A stretch of 64,000 nucleotides of DNA from Clostridiales bacterium (lineage in GTDB: Bacteria; Bacillota; Clostridia; Lachnospirales; Lachnospiraceae). Below are positions 1 to 8,473 of the stretch, in pieces. The translations under genes and the position numbers were made by a program. The stretch is taken from the NCBI GenBank assembly GCA_023663185.1, contig JAMPHY010000006.1, positions 1 through 64,000 on the forward strand. Direction: 5' to 3'. Below the pieces are notes generated by a model, which did no database searches, had not been told where the DNA came from, and saw only the letters and a list, made by a program, of their open reading frames with translations. The number at the start of each line of letters is the position of its first letter. Within the stretch, counting starts at the first letter, position 1.

Positions 1-29
1 AGCAAATTTATGTTTCACAATAGTATATA

Positions 30-76
30 CAATGTCAAAAACCTTTATTTTATGCGGTTTTTGACATTGTTTTTTA
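30..76 (+). terminator. Rho-independent terminator of an upstream gene
   Basis: A 14-bp perfect inverted repeat (30-43 pairing with 56-69, 12-nt loop) is followed directly by a run of six T. It probably ends a plus-strand gene lying left of the window. The rest of 77-329 is AT-rich; I see no gene or convincing promoter in it. Confidence 0.75.
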
Positions 77-329
77 TGATTTAGATAAAGTTTTAACTTT
101 CGCTAACTTTCATGGTGGTCAAAATTGTTATTTACGTTGATGGAAACATTTAAGATATTTCTAAAATCAACTCAATAAATCCTTATTTTTCAAGGAAATT
201 TTTTCACAATTAATATTTCTCAAACAAAATATAAGCAATTCGCAAACATTTACCAATTAGAATAAATCCATAAAAATATTAAAGCGGAAAATTACTGTAA
301 AGATTTTCACGCTGGAATGGAGAATTATC

Positions 330-698
330 ATGAAAAAAAGTAATTTTGTAGCATTAGTTTTAGGAACAGTTGGCGGCGTATGTTTTTCTCTAGGTATGTG
401 TATGGCGTTACTCTCTGAGTGGAATATGCGCACGGAAGGTATTGTGTGCGGCGCGGTTGGTCTTGTGATTTTACTTGCAACCGTCGGCATTTGGAGAAAA
501 ATGGAGGGTAAAGAGCCCATCAAGCCAAGCAAGAAAACAATCGGCGGTACTCTTGTAAGCGTATTCGGCGCTCTCCTGTTGGGAGTCGGCATGTGTCTGT
601 GCATGGTATTCGGACAGATGATTATAGGCATTGTTGTAGGGGTTATCGGGATTGTTGTCTTACTTATGCTGATTCCTATACTGAAAGGATTGAAATAA
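330..698 (+). CDS. Small four-helix membrane protein, function unknown
   Basis: The 122-residue product is almost entirely hydrophobic, with four likely transmembrane segments at about 7-28, 37-55, 70-93 and 96-118. A short charged loop around residues 56-69 separates two halves. Both halves open with a similar glycine-rich helix containing G-M-C, which suggests an internal duplication of a two-helix unit. The ATG at 330 is preceded by a GGAG ribosome binding site at normal spacing. No family is recognised and there is no catalytic motif. It is followed by a PepSY lipoprotein that appears to have its own promoter, so co-function is not implied. Confidence 0.7.
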   Translation: MKKSNFVALVLGTVGGVCFSLGMCMALLSEWNMRTEGIVCGAVGLVILLATVGIWRKMEGKEPIKPSKKTIGGTLVSVFGALLLGVGMCLCMVFGQMIIGIVVGVIGIVVLLMLIPILKGLK

Positions 699-717
699 TA
701 TAATTGCTTATCGCCGC

Positions 718-746
718 TTGCAATCAAAAGCCAAACAATATAAAAT
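718..746 (+). promoter_or_regulatory. Putative sigma-A promoter for the PepSY lipoprotein gene
   Basis: A TTGCAA box (718-723) is separated by 17 nt from a TAAAAT box (741-746). The predicted start lies about 30 nt before the ATG at 781, and AGGAGG sits just upstream of that start codon. Confidence 0.4.
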
Positions 747-780
747 GATGGTATAAAAATAAAGCAATAGGAGGCTGTCT

Positions 781-1698
781 ATGAAGAAAATTTCTATTTT
801 TTTATGCACTATAATCTGCATATTGCTATTAGGCGGCTGTGGCAGGCAGCAGAATGAAACAACATATATAGGTGCGGATAAAGCCAAACAGCTTGCGCTG
901 GACGCCTGTGGAATAACATCTTCCGATGCGGAGTCTGTCACCACGGACTTAGTTACACGCGACGGTCAGGATTGTTATCAGATTGATATTACAACCGCCG
1001 GACAGAATTATCAACTTAGTGTTGACGCAGTTACCGGAAATATTGTAAGTATAAATATTCCTGTTGCCGCTCAGGGAAATGTATCCAATGAAGTCAATAC
1101 CGGCGAAAATACTACAACAAATGAAACGTCTTCCAACGAAAGCACAACCGCAAACACGACAACAACCGATGAAAATACCACTACAAATGAATCAACTAAC
1201 TCATCAAATACCGCAGCAAACGAAAAAATTACCGTAAACGCTGCCAAAGCAAACGCCCTTGCGCACGCGGGGCTGACTTCTGAACAGGTAACTTTTACGG
1301 AAAGCAAGCTGGATTATGACGATGGCCGTCAAGTGTATGAACTTGAATTTTACTCCGGCAATAATGAGTATGACTATGAAATAGATGCTTACACTGGAGA
1401 AGTAGTCAGTTATGATTGTGAAGCGGACGGTTATGTGGACTGTTATGCCCTTCCCCTTCCTTCTTCAAGCGGTACGGCAATAACTGCCGACGAAGCAAAA
1501 GAGCTTGCTCTTGCACAGGTTCCCGGCGCTACGACAAGTGATATTAAGGAATTTAAAACAGATTATGACGATGGGCGCACGGAATATGAAGGCAAAATCA
1601 TTTACGACCGCGTAGAATACGAATTTGAAATCGACTCAGTTGGCAACATCTTAAGCTGGGAAGAAGAACCTCTTCACAGCACGATGCAGCCTAAATAA
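781..1698 (+). CDS. Lipoprotein with three PepSY domains
   Basis: The 305-residue protein begins with a lipoprotein signal peptide ending in the lipobox LLGGC, so it should be anchored to the outer face of the membrane. Three PepSY-like repeats are visible at about residues 31-95, 148-212 and 232-296. Each has an alpha part (as in AKQLAL, AKELAL) followed by a beta part ending with a D-x-x-T/G-G-N/E-I/V turn. Repeats one and two are separated by a low-complexity Thr/Asn/Ser/Glu linker (about 98-146). PepSY domains often act as protease inhibitors or cell-surface sensors; the specific partner is not indicated here. An AGGAGG ribosome binding site supports the ATG. Confidence 0.85.
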   Translation: MKKISIFLCTIICILLLGGCGRQQNETTYIGADKAKQLALDACGITSSDAESVTTDLVTRDGQDCYQIDITTAGQNYQLSVDAVTGNIVSINIPVAAQGNVSNEVNTGENTTTNETSSNESTTANTTTTDENTTTNESTNSSNTAANEKITVNAAKANALAHAGLTSEQVTFTESKLDYDDGRQVYELEFYSGNNEYDYEIDAYTGEVVSYDCEADGYVDCYALPLPSSSGTAITADEAKELALAQVPGATTSDIKEFKTDYDDGRTEYEGKIIYDRVEYEFEIDSVGNILSWEEEPLHSTMQPK

Positions 1699-1717
1699 TT
1701 TTAATCTCCAAGCACAC

Positions 1718-1764
1718 GAAAAGAACCGGCTCAGGCGGTGGAAGCGCCAAAGCCGATTCTTTTC
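1718..1764. terminator. Bidirectional terminator between convergent genes
   Basis: A long stem (1718-1731 with 1751-1764, one mismatch) with A-rich 5' and T-rich 3' flanks lies between the PepSY gene (+) and the ammonium transporter gene (-). The inner part can also pair (GGCG with CGCC). Confidence 0.65.
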
Positions 1765-1796
1765 ATTTATACAAACTAAGGGATATAGGTGATAAC

Positions 1797-3542
1797 TTAT
1801 TCAACGTCCTGCAACGCGGCAAAATCTTCTTCTCCGGTTCGTATCTTTACTACTCTTGCAACATTGTATACAAAAATCTTACCGTCCCCGATATGTCCGG
1901 TGTAAAGCGCTTTCTTAACTGCATTAACCACCGTATCAACAGGAATCTTACTGATTATGACTTCTACTTTAACCTTAGGCAGCAGCGTCGCGTCCATTTC
2001 TACTCCACGATATTTCTCGCCGGAGCCTTTCTGGATACCGCAGCCCATAACCTGAGTTACGGTCATGCCGGTAACGCCCAAGTCGTTTAAAGTCTTTTTC
2101 AGGTTGTCATATCTTGAGAGTTTCGCGATGACGACTACCTTGAACATTCCGCTTGAAGCCGCCGGATATTCCGATATAACCGGAACCGCCGCATCTTTTT
2201 GCACGGCAGACGCCTCATCATAATCATCGGTTCCTAAACTTGTGTTTTCATTGACGTCCATAGTCATAGTATTGGATATATCCATTATGCTAAAGCCCGA
2301 ATATGCGGACGCGAGACCATGTTCACAGGAGTCAAGCCCGACGATTTCTTCCTCTTCACTGACACGCAATCCGGCTGTCGCTTTTATTACCATGAATGCA
2401 ATCGTAATCGTAACCGCCGTCCATGCTGCAACTGCTGCAAAGCCAAGCAGCTGTATGCCTAACTGGTTAAATCCGCCGCCGTAGAAAAGACCAACTATGC
2501 TGTCATTATCAGGCGCTGAGGTGGTAGCAAAAAGCCCTACCGCTATAGTTCCCCAGATACCGTTCAGACAGTGGACAGCCACAGCTCCTACAGGATCGTC
2601 AATATGCAGCTTATAATCTAAAAGCCATACGCCGAATACTACCAGTACACCTGAAACAGCGCCGATAATCAACGCGCCCGTCACATCGGTAACATCACAC
2701 GGAGCCGTAATCGCTACCAGTCCAGCCAAAGATGCGTTTAAGCACATGGAAACATCAGGTTTGCCATATTTTACCCATGTAAAAACCATACATACTACAG
2801 TAGCAATCGCAGGTGCTACCGTCGTCGTTACGAAAACAGAGCCTAACTGCTCTACACTTGTACATGCCGCGCCGTTAAATCCATACCAGCCAAGCCACAG
2901 AATAAATACGCCGAGGCAGCCGAGCGGAAGGTTATGTCCGGGGAAGGCGTTGACCTTCACTTTACCGTCTTTTTCCTTCGTAAACTTACCGATACGGGGA
3001 CCTAAAATCTTCGCGCCAATCAAAGCGGAAATACCGCCGACCATATGTATCGCACAGGAGCCTGCAAAATCGTGGAAGCCCATCTGTGCCAGCCAGCCGC
3101 CGCCCCATATCCAGTGTGCTTCAATAGGATAAATCAAGGCGGAAATTATACCTGAATAAATACAATAGGATAAAAACTTCGTCCTTTCAGCCATCGCGCC
3201 CGACACGATTGTTGCAGTCGTTGCGCAGAACACAAGGTTAAATACAAAATTCGACCAGTCAAAGTCTGCATAGTTTGTGAAAATATCCAGACCGGGCTTG
3301 CCAATCAATCCAACCATATCTTCGCCAAACAGCAGCCCGAAACCAATCAGTATAAATACAACCGTACCAATGCAGAAATCCATAAGGTTCTTCATCAATA
3401 TGTTGCCTGAATTTTTGGCTCTGGTAAAGCCGGTTTCCACCATAGCGAAACCTGCCTGCATCCAGAATACCAGTGCGGCTCCGATTAAAAACCAGACGCC
3501 AAATACTTCGCCGTTCACGGCACTCATAATCTCTTCTGTCAT
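1797..3542 (-). CDS. amt: Ammonium transporter fused to a C-terminal P-II signalling domain
   Basis: The 581-residue protein joins an Amt/MEP/Rh ammonium channel (about 1-395) to a GlnB/GlnK-type P-II domain (about 466-575) through an acidic linker. The channel part shows the twin pore histidines (H166 in IHMVGG and H324 in VHCLNG) and eleven or so hydrophobic segments. The P-II part keeps the T-loop tyrosine (Y511 in KYRGVEM) and the nucleotide-binding C-loop signature GDGKIFV (552-558). In separate systems GlnK plugs AmtB when nitrogen is plentiful; the fusion implies built-in gating by ATP/ADP and 2-oxoglutarate. A GGAGGA ribosome binding site precedes the ATG. A consensus promoter and a hairpin lie upstream. 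Confidence 0.93.
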   Translation of the reverse strand: MTEEIMSAVNGEVFGVWFLIGAALVFWMQAGFAMVETGFTRAKNSGNILMKNLMDFCIGTVVFILIGFGLLFGEDMVGLIGKPGLDIFTNYADFDWSNFVFNLVFCATTATIVSGAMAERTKFLSYCIYSGIISALIYPIEAHWIWGGGWLAQMGFHDFAGSCAIHMVGGISALIGAKILGPRIGKFTKEKDGKVKVNAFPGHNLPLGCLGVFILWLGWYGFNGAACTSVEQLGSVFVTTTVAPAIATVVCMVFTWVKYGKPDVSMCLNASLAGLVAITAPCDVTDVTGALIIGAVSGVLVVFGVWLLDYKLHIDDPVGAVAVHCLNGIWGTIAVGLFATTSAPDNDSIVGLFYGGGFNQLGIQLLGFAAVAAWTAVTITIAFMVIKATAGLRVSEEEEIVGLDSCEHGLASAYSGFSIMDISNTMTMDVNENTSLGTDDYDEASAVQKDAAVPVISEYPAASSGMFKVVVIAKLSRYDNLKKTLNDLGVTGMTVTQVMGCGIQKGSGEKYRGVEMDATLLPKVKVEVIISKIPVDTVVNAVKKALYTGHIGDGKIFVYNVARVVKIRTGEEDFAALQDVE

Positions 3543-3565
3543 AATTTTTCCTCCTCACATACAGA

Positions 3566-3597
3566 AAAGGTGACACGAATTTCTTCGTAGCACCTTT
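3566..3597 (-). promoter_or_regulatory. Leader hairpin of the amt-P-II transcript
   Basis: On the minus strand an AAAGGTG/CACCTTT stem encloses a second ACGAA/TTCGT stem with a GAAA tetraloop. It starts about 10 nt after the predicted transcription start and ends with CCTTTTCTG just before the ribosome binding site. It could be an attenuator, a protein-binding hairpin or a 5' stabiliser; the sequence does not decide. Confidence 0.5.
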
Positions 3598-3613
3598 GCT
3601 ATTATCGATGGTA

Positions 3614-3642
3614 AGTCTATCACCAATTATATTTGTTGTCAA
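3614..3642 (-). promoter_or_regulatory. Sigma-A promoter of amt-P-II
   Basis: On the minus strand a perfect TTGACA (3637-3642) is followed after 17 nt by TAGACT (3614-3619). It lies about 70 nt before the start codon. Confidence 0.6.
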
Positions 3643-3719
3643 CACATTTTTTTCAGGTTCAAAGTAAAATTTTTTCACCAAATTTTTTCAGGGTAAAAAA
3701 ATTCCTCTAAAAAGGGAGG

Positions 3720-3747
3720 ATGCCAAGTAAACAAGTTTACTTGGCAT
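3720..3747. repeat. 13-bp perfect inverted repeat with 2-nt loop
   Basis: ATGCCAAGTAAAC pairs exactly with its complement at 3735-3747. It lies in the 415-nt divergent region between the amt-P-II and diguanylate cyclase genes, upstream of both promoters. It has no adjoining T-run on the plus strand, so an operator or an orphan hairpin is as likely as a terminator. The rest of this intergenic region is AT-rich. Confidence 0.6.
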
Positions 3748-3908
3748 TTATTATGAAAAAGTATTAATTAAATCAGATTACCTGAGTCTTTTCTTTTTTG
3801 TTATAATACAGTATATGCAAAAGAAATGTCTAAAAAATGTTTCGTAAGTGAAGTTTCTTTAAATTAAATATGAACAAATTATGAACGAACCCAATCTTTT
3901 GTCCAAAC

Positions 3909-3938
3909 TTGACTTATATCAGGCTATTCAGTTATACT
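3909..3938 (+). promoter_or_regulatory. Putative promoter of the GGDEF gene
   Basis: TTGACT (3909-3914), an 18-nt spacer and TATACT (3933-3938). The leader would be only about 13 nt if translation starts at 3958 and about 34 nt if it starts at 3979. Confidence 0.5.
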
Positions 3939-3957
3939 GATTTTGATACTATAAATT

Positions 3958-5262
3958 ATGAACGGAAATAAAACGGTAATGAAAAAAGAACCCAAAATAC
4001 ACGGCTTTTTCCTTGTTTTACTTAAAATAAACATGCTTCCGCTTGTAATCTTGACGCTCGTAATCACTACGTTCAGCGCCATTATCTTTGCATCGTCAAT
4101 GAATGTGGAGACTAAAAACGGTCTGGTAAATATGTGCCACACCGTAATCAGCCTGTATGACACTATTTATGAAGGCGATTACCACGCCCAAGATAGCGGC
4201 AGCGGCATGCAGATGTACAAAGGCGAACATCTTATAGCGGACAGCGTTTCCATTATTGATTCCATTAAAGAAAAGACCGGTATCGATATAACTATTTTCT
4301 ATCAGGATACACGCGCCGTCACTACGGTTCGGACAAGCGACGGCGTTCGAGTAACCGGCACCAAAGCGAACGATACAGTTATAGAAGAGGTTTTAATCGG
4401 CGCTAAACCGCATTTCTATGCAAGTACGATGGTTGGAGACGTCAGATATTTTTCTTATTATGAGCCGCTCTATGCTGCTGATGGAAGTTGTATAGGCATG
4501 GTTTTCCTCGGTAAGCCTTCTGCAGAAGTAGAAAAGCTTGTTTTGGATTCAGTTACACCCACCATTATATTCGGTATTATTACTATGCTGATTGTCGGAC
4601 TCTTAACGATACGTTTCTCCAATAAGCTTGTCAATGCCATACAGAGAATGGATTCATTTGTGCTTATGATTTCCAAAGGCGAACTTCATACTAAGCTGGA
4701 CGACGATATTCTGGAGCGCAAAGACGAACTCGGACAGATGAGTCGTGGTCTGGTTAAGATGCAGGGTTCGCTCAGGGAGCTGGTAGAGCAGGATCTTCTA
4801 ACAGGATTATACAACCGCAGAAATGGTGAAAAGTTATTAAAGCAGACCTGCGAGAACTATCGAAACGCTGGAACTCCGTTCTGTGTTGCAATAGGCGATA
4901 TAGACCACTTTAAAAATGTCAATGATACTTATGGACATGAATGTGGAGATATAGCTCTTGCTATGATTTCAAAGTGTATCAAAGAACATATGCAGGACAA
5001 AGGCTTCGTGGCAAGATGGGGCGGCGAAGAAATACTGTTAGTATATAACAACATGCCGCTTGATACTGCCGTTTCCCATATAAGCGAACTTCTGGACGAA
5101 ATCCGCGGGCTGCGCATTACATACGGTGACACCACTTTCGGCATTACCATGACCTTTGGTATCACGCAAGGAAACGACAGTAAAGTTGAGCATATCGTCC
5201 GCGACGCCGATACAAAACTGTATGAGGGCAAAAACAGCGGACGTAATAAGATTGTGTATTAA
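3958..5262 (+). CDS. Membrane-bound diguanylate cyclase with extracellular Cache sensor
   Basis: The 434-residue protein has a transmembrane helix at about 17-46, an extracytoplasmic single-Cache-like sensor (about 47-198), a second helix (200-220), a HAMP region (221-272) and a GGDEF domain (275-434). The active-site loop reads RWGGEEI (GGEE at 355-358), and the metal/substrate motif GDIDHFKNVND is present. An R-x-x-D product-inhibition site upstream of the GGEE loop is absent. It should make c-di-GMP in response to an external ligand. The start is ambiguous: ATG at 3958 has no clear ribosome binding site and ATG at 3979 (residue 8) is an alternative. It is divergent from amt-P-II. Confidence 0.88.
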   Translation: MNGNKTVMKKEPKIHGFFLVLLKINMLPLVILTLVITTFSAIIFASSMNVETKNGLVNMCHTVISLYDTIYEGDYHAQDSGSGMQMYKGEHLIADSVSIIDSIKEKTGIDITIFYQDTRAVTTVRTSDGVRVTGTKANDTVIEEVLIGAKPHFYASTMVGDVRYFSYYEPLYAADGSCIGMVFLGKPSAEVEKLVLDSVTPTIIFGIITMLIVGLLTIRFSNKLVNAIQRMDSFVLMISKGELHTKLDDDILERKDELGQMSRGLVKMQGSLRELVEQDLLTGLYNRRNGEKLLKQTCENYRNAGTPFCVAIGDIDHFKNVNDTYGHECGDIALAMISKCIKEHMQDKGFVARWGGEEILLVYNNMPLDTAVSHISELLDEIRGLRITYGDTTFGITMTFGITQGNDSKVEHIVRDADTKLYEGKNSGRNKIVY

Positions 5263-5266
5263 TATC

Positions 5267-5788
5267 TTAAAGCTTCTCCGGCTCAGGATACTCCACGCCG
5301 AAAGTATCAACGGTAACGGTCTGAATAGCCTGTTCTTCTAAAGGTCTGTCGTTATAATCAGTTGCCGTTTCCGCAATCTTATTGACATTTTCCATACCTT
5401 CAATCACTTTGCCAAACGCCGCGTATGCGCCGTCTAAATGGGGGCTTGTCTTGTGCATGATAAAAAACTGGCTGCCCGCCGAATTTGGCTGCATGCTTCT
5501 TGCCATCGACAGTACGCCTTCCGTATGCTTCAAATCGTTAGGGAAACCATTCTGCGCAAATTCACCGCGAATGGAATAACCCGGTCCGCCCATTCCCGTG
5601 CCTTCGGGATCTCCGCCCTGAATCATGAAATTCTTGATTACCCTGTGAAAAATAAGTCCGTCATAGAAATTCTTCTGAATCAGACTGATAAAATTATTGA
5701 CCGACGTCGGCGCGATTTCAGGATATAACTCAGCCTTGATTATATCCCCGTTTTTCATAGTAAATGTAACAATTGGATTCTGTGCCAT
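5267..5788 (-). CDS. Cyclophilin-type peptidyl-prolyl cis-trans isomerase
   Basis: The 173-residue single-domain cyclophilin has the typical FHRVIKNFMIQGGDPEGTG catalytic stretch and the GSQFFIM substrate groove, followed by HLDGAYAAFGKVIEGM. There is no signal peptide, so it acts in the cytoplasm as a prolyl-isomerase folding helper. An AAAGGA ribosome binding site precedes the ATG. Its stop lies only 4 nt from the stop of the convergent GGDEF gene, so any terminator must overlap coding sequence. Confidence 0.93.
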   Translation of the reverse strand: MAQNPIVTFTMKNGDIIKAELYPEIAPTSVNNFISLIQKNFYDGLIFHRVIKNFMIQGGDPEGTGMGGPGYSIRGEFAQNGFPNDLKHTEGVLSMARSMQPNSAGSQFFIMHKTSPHLDGAYAAFGKVIEGMENVNKIAETATDYNDRPLEEQAIQTVTVDTFGVEYPEPEKL

Positions 5789-5890
5789 TTTTAATATTCC
5801 TTTCTTGATAAATATTTTTCAAATATACTTTTAATAAGCCATATTTTATATATAATTATTTTATACGAAATATTTAAGAAGGTAAAGTAT

Positions 5891-6733
5891 ATGTTGAAAA
5901 GGGTTGTATTTATTTTAGAAAAGGATAATTGGCAAAGCGAAATAAGCGCATTATGTGAAGAAATTGCCGCCAATAAAGCAGATGTAGCCGCATATAACGT
6001 TCAGGACATTTTAAATGTTGAGATTGAAATAAATAACTCCCTTTATATTACGGACAACGCCGCCTCTCAGAAATATTTACAAGCTAAAGGAGCACCAGTT
6101 ATCGTATATCTGCATAAGTCAAACCGCGATGAACAGTTTTTAAGAGCAGAATACGCCATAGAACAAATAAGCGAGGTCGAATATAAATCTTTAGAGCTTG
6201 CATATTTGCGGCTGACAGGGCAACCGTGGAATATTCTTACGACAGACAGATGTATAGTGCGCGAAACCACTATAGAAGACGCCGACAGCTTCTATGATAT
6301 TTACAAAGAGCCTTCCATTACTTATTATATGGAAGGATTATTCGAGGACAAAGCCGCCGAAATCGCCTATATTAAAGACTATATCAAAAATATCTACGGT
6401 TTTTACGGCTACGGAATGTGGAGTGTTCTGGAAAAAGGCAGCGGACAAGTAATCGGCAGAGCAGGCATAAGCTGGCGTGAAGGCTTCGATATCCCGGAGC
6501 TCGGATTCGTAATCGCAGTCCCTTATCAACATCAAGGCTACGCCTATGAAGTCTGCCATGCTATTCTTGATTATGCTGTAAAAGAATTGGGGTTCACCAG
6601 TATTCAAGCACTCGTCATGAAAGAAAATAAAAGTTCTAAAGCCCTGTGCAAACGGCTCGGTTTCAAAAATGATGGCAAAACAATCCTAGACGGCATAGAA
6701 TATGAAAGATTGCTATTCACAGTTGTTGGGTGA
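5891..6733 (+). CDS. Two-part GNAT acetyltransferase
   Basis: The 280-residue product has an N-terminal alpha/beta region (about 1-105) that looks like a degenerate phosphatase or Rossmann-type domain without obvious catalytic residues. A RimJ/RimL-like GNAT domain follows (about 117-278). The acetyl-CoA-binding region is recognisable around VIAVPYQHQGYAYEV, and a final NKSSKALCKRLGFKNDG motif is typical of the family. Substrate unknown. An AAGGT ribosome binding site supports the start at 5891. It is followed by a promoter and hairpin belonging to the next gene. Confidence 0.8.
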   Translation: MLKRVVFILEKDNWQSEISALCEEIAANKADVAAYNVQDILNVEIEINNSLYITDNAASQKYLQAKGAPVIVYLHKSNRDEQFLRAEYAIEQISEVEYKSLELAYLRLTGQPWNILTTDRCIVRETTIEDADSFYDIYKEPSITYYMEGLFEDKAAEIAYIKDYIKNIYGFYGYGMWSVLEKGSGQVIGRAGISWREGFDIPELGFVIAVPYQHQGYAYEVCHAILDYAVKELGFTSIQALVMKENKSSKALCKRLGFKNDGKTILDGIEYERLLFTVVG

Positions 6734-6751
6734 CATGGACTCAACATTTAG

Positions 6752-6780
6752 TTGACATATAACCATATCTATACTAAAAT
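6752..6780 (+). promoter_or_regulatory. Sigma-A promoter upstream of the AGCS symporter
   Basis: TTGACA (6752-6757), 17-nt spacer, TAAAAT (6775-6780). The predicted start (about 6787) falls just before the hairpin at 6792, so the hairpin would be at the extreme 5' end of this transcript. Confidence 0.55.
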
Positions 6781-6791
6781 ATTATCATTAC

Positions 6792-6835
6792 AAGGGTGTA
6801 ATAGTATGCTGAAAACTATTATACCCCTTTTTCTG
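6792..6835 (+). terminator. Terminator-like hairpin before the AGCS symporter gene
   Basis: AAGGGTGTAATAG pairs with CTATTATACCCCTT (one G-U pair and one bulged C), followed by TTTTTCTG. It may end the upstream acetyltransferase transcript, or act as an attenuator or 5' hairpin for the symporter, because a good promoter lies directly upstream. Confidence 0.6.
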
Positions 6836-6870
6836 TTTAAATATAGAAGAAAGGAATAAGGTACTTAATT

Positions 6871-8361
6871 ATGTTAGAAGTTATTTCCAATATCAACAGT
6901 TTTGTCAACAATATAGTCTGGGGCTGGCCCGCGCTTGTTCTTTTAGCTTTTGTCGGCATTCTTATGACTTGTCTGACTAAGGTTTTCCAAATCACGCATA
7001 TCGGCCACTGGCTGAAAATGACGATAGGCGCAATTTTTAAGGACAAAGATGTGACCGGACACACAAAGGATAAGTCCATTTCACAGTTTCAGTCCTTATG
7101 TACCGCACTCGCCGCTACCGTAGGCACCGGAAATATCGTAGGTATCGCCGGCGCAATCATGGTCGGCGGTCCCGGTGCTGTATTCTGGATGTGGCTTATC
7201 GCATTCTTCGGTATGATGACGAACTACGCCGAAAACGTTCTCGGTATATACTACCGGCGCAAGAACGCAAACGGCGAATGGTCGGGCGGCGCTATGTATT
7301 ATCTTAGAGACGGTCTGGGAAGCAAAAAGGGCTGCCGTCAGATAGGTAAAATCCTTGCCGTGTTATTTGCAGTTTTCTGTTTCATTGCTTCCTTTGGTAT
7401 CGGAAACATGACTCAGGTAAATTCCATCTCGCTCGATATGAACACTACCTTCGGTATTCCTACAGAGATTACCGGTATCGTGGTTTTGATTTTGGGCGGA
7501 CTGGTAATTGTCGGCGGTCTTAAGCGTATTGCTGCCGTTACCGAGAAGCTTGTGCCCTTCATGGTTGTACTTTACATATTAGGGAGCATTGTAATCTTTA
7601 TTACTAATATTTCCCAAATAGGACCTGTATTCAGCGCTATTTTTAGGGGCGCCTTCGCTCTCAAGGCTGCCGGAGGCGGCGTCGTAGGCTATGGCACCAA
7701 ATTAGCTATTGAACAGGGTATGAAAAGAGGCGTATTTTCAAATGAGGCAGGTCTGGGTTCCTCTGTTATGGTTCACTCTAACTCCAATGTAAGCGAACCT
7801 GTGCGTCAGGGTATGTGGGGTATATTTGAAGTTTTTGCCGACACGATGATTGTCTGCACGCTGACGGCTTTCTCTGTACTATCCTCAGGTCTGATTGATT
7901 TGGAAACGGGCGTTGCTCTTGAATCCTACAATGGAGTCACCCTCTATAAAGCTAATATGGTATCAACAGTATTTTCAATTCACTTTGGAAAAGCCGGCGC
8001 AGTCTTTATTACAATTGCAGTAATGCTGTTCGCCTTTTCCACGGTTCTTGGCTGGAGTCATTATGGTACTAAAGCATGTGAATTTCTATTTACTGAAAAA
8101 TACACTATTATATACCGCGTGATTTTCGTAGCAGCAATCTTCGGCGGCGCAGTTATGAGCGATAATCTCGCATGGGAGCTTGCCGATACCTTCAACGGCA
8201 TGATGATGATTCCCAACTTAATAGGCGTGCTTGTCCTATCGCCGCAGGTATATAAGATAACCAGAAATTATATAAACCGCGTATTCAAAGGCTCTACCGA
8301 AACACCCATGCTTTCCGCCATACCTGAGATACAGGCGGAGCAGGAGAAAAATGTGAACTAA
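6871..8361 (+). CDS. AGCS-family sodium:alanine/glycine symporter
   Basis: This 496-residue integral membrane protein has the AGCS family hallmarks: SQFQSLCTALAATVGTGNIV near the N-terminus, IVGIAGAIMVGGPGAVFWMW, the SGGAMYYLRDGLG stretch, and FSNEAGLGSS in the middle. About ten hydrophobic helices are visible. The family imports alanine or glycine, sometimes glutamine, with sodium across the cytoplasmic membrane; the exact substrate cannot be read from sequence. The ribosome binding site is AAGGA upstream of the ATG. It has its own promoter and a following terminator and appears monocistronic. Confidence 0.93.
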   Translation: MLEVISNINSFVNNIVWGWPALVLLAFVGILMTCLTKVFQITHIGHWLKMTIGAIFKDKDVTGHTKDKSISQFQSLCTALAATVGTGNIVGIAGAIMVGGPGAVFWMWLIAFFGMMTNYAENVLGIYYRRKNANGEWSGGAMYYLRDGLGSKKGCRQIGKILAVLFAVFCFIASFGIGNMTQVNSISLDMNTTFGIPTEITGIVVLILGGLVIVGGLKRIAAVTEKLVPFMVVLYILGSIVIFITNISQIGPVFSAIFRGAFALKAAGGGVVGYGTKLAIEQGMKRGVFSNEAGLGSSVMVHSNSNVSEPVRQGMWGIFEVFADTMIVCTLTAFSVLSSGLIDLETGVALESYNGVTLYKANMVSTVFSIHFGKAGAVFITIAVMLFAFSTVLGWSHYGTKACEFLFTEKYTIIYRVIFVAAIFGGAVMSDNLAWELADTFNGMMMIPNLIGVLVLSPQVYKITRNYINRVFKGSTETPMLSAIPEIQAEQEKNVN

Positions 8362-8405
8362 TTAATCATTAACTTGTAGAAATGTGTGTCATCTGGCACA
8401 CCTGA

Positions 8406-8438
8406 AAAGGAGCTGACACGCAAATGTGCAGCTCCTTT
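8406..8438. terminator. Terminator between the symporter and aldolase genes
   Basis: A 10-bp stem (AAAGGAGCTG with CAGCTCCTTT) with A-rich and T-rich flanks can serve both convergent genes. Confidence 0.7.
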
Positions 8439-8473
8439 ATACTTTTCATATCTTATTTATTACCGCTTTTATC

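Noticed and set aside
257..727. Long antisense frame over the small membrane protein
   Set aside because: Proline/threonine-rich shadow of the real gene with no ribosome binding site.
3259..3681. Alternative frame upstream of and overlapping the amt gene
   Set aside because: It covers the promoter, hairpin and N-terminal coding region of amt and has an implausible basic, tyrosine-rich composition.
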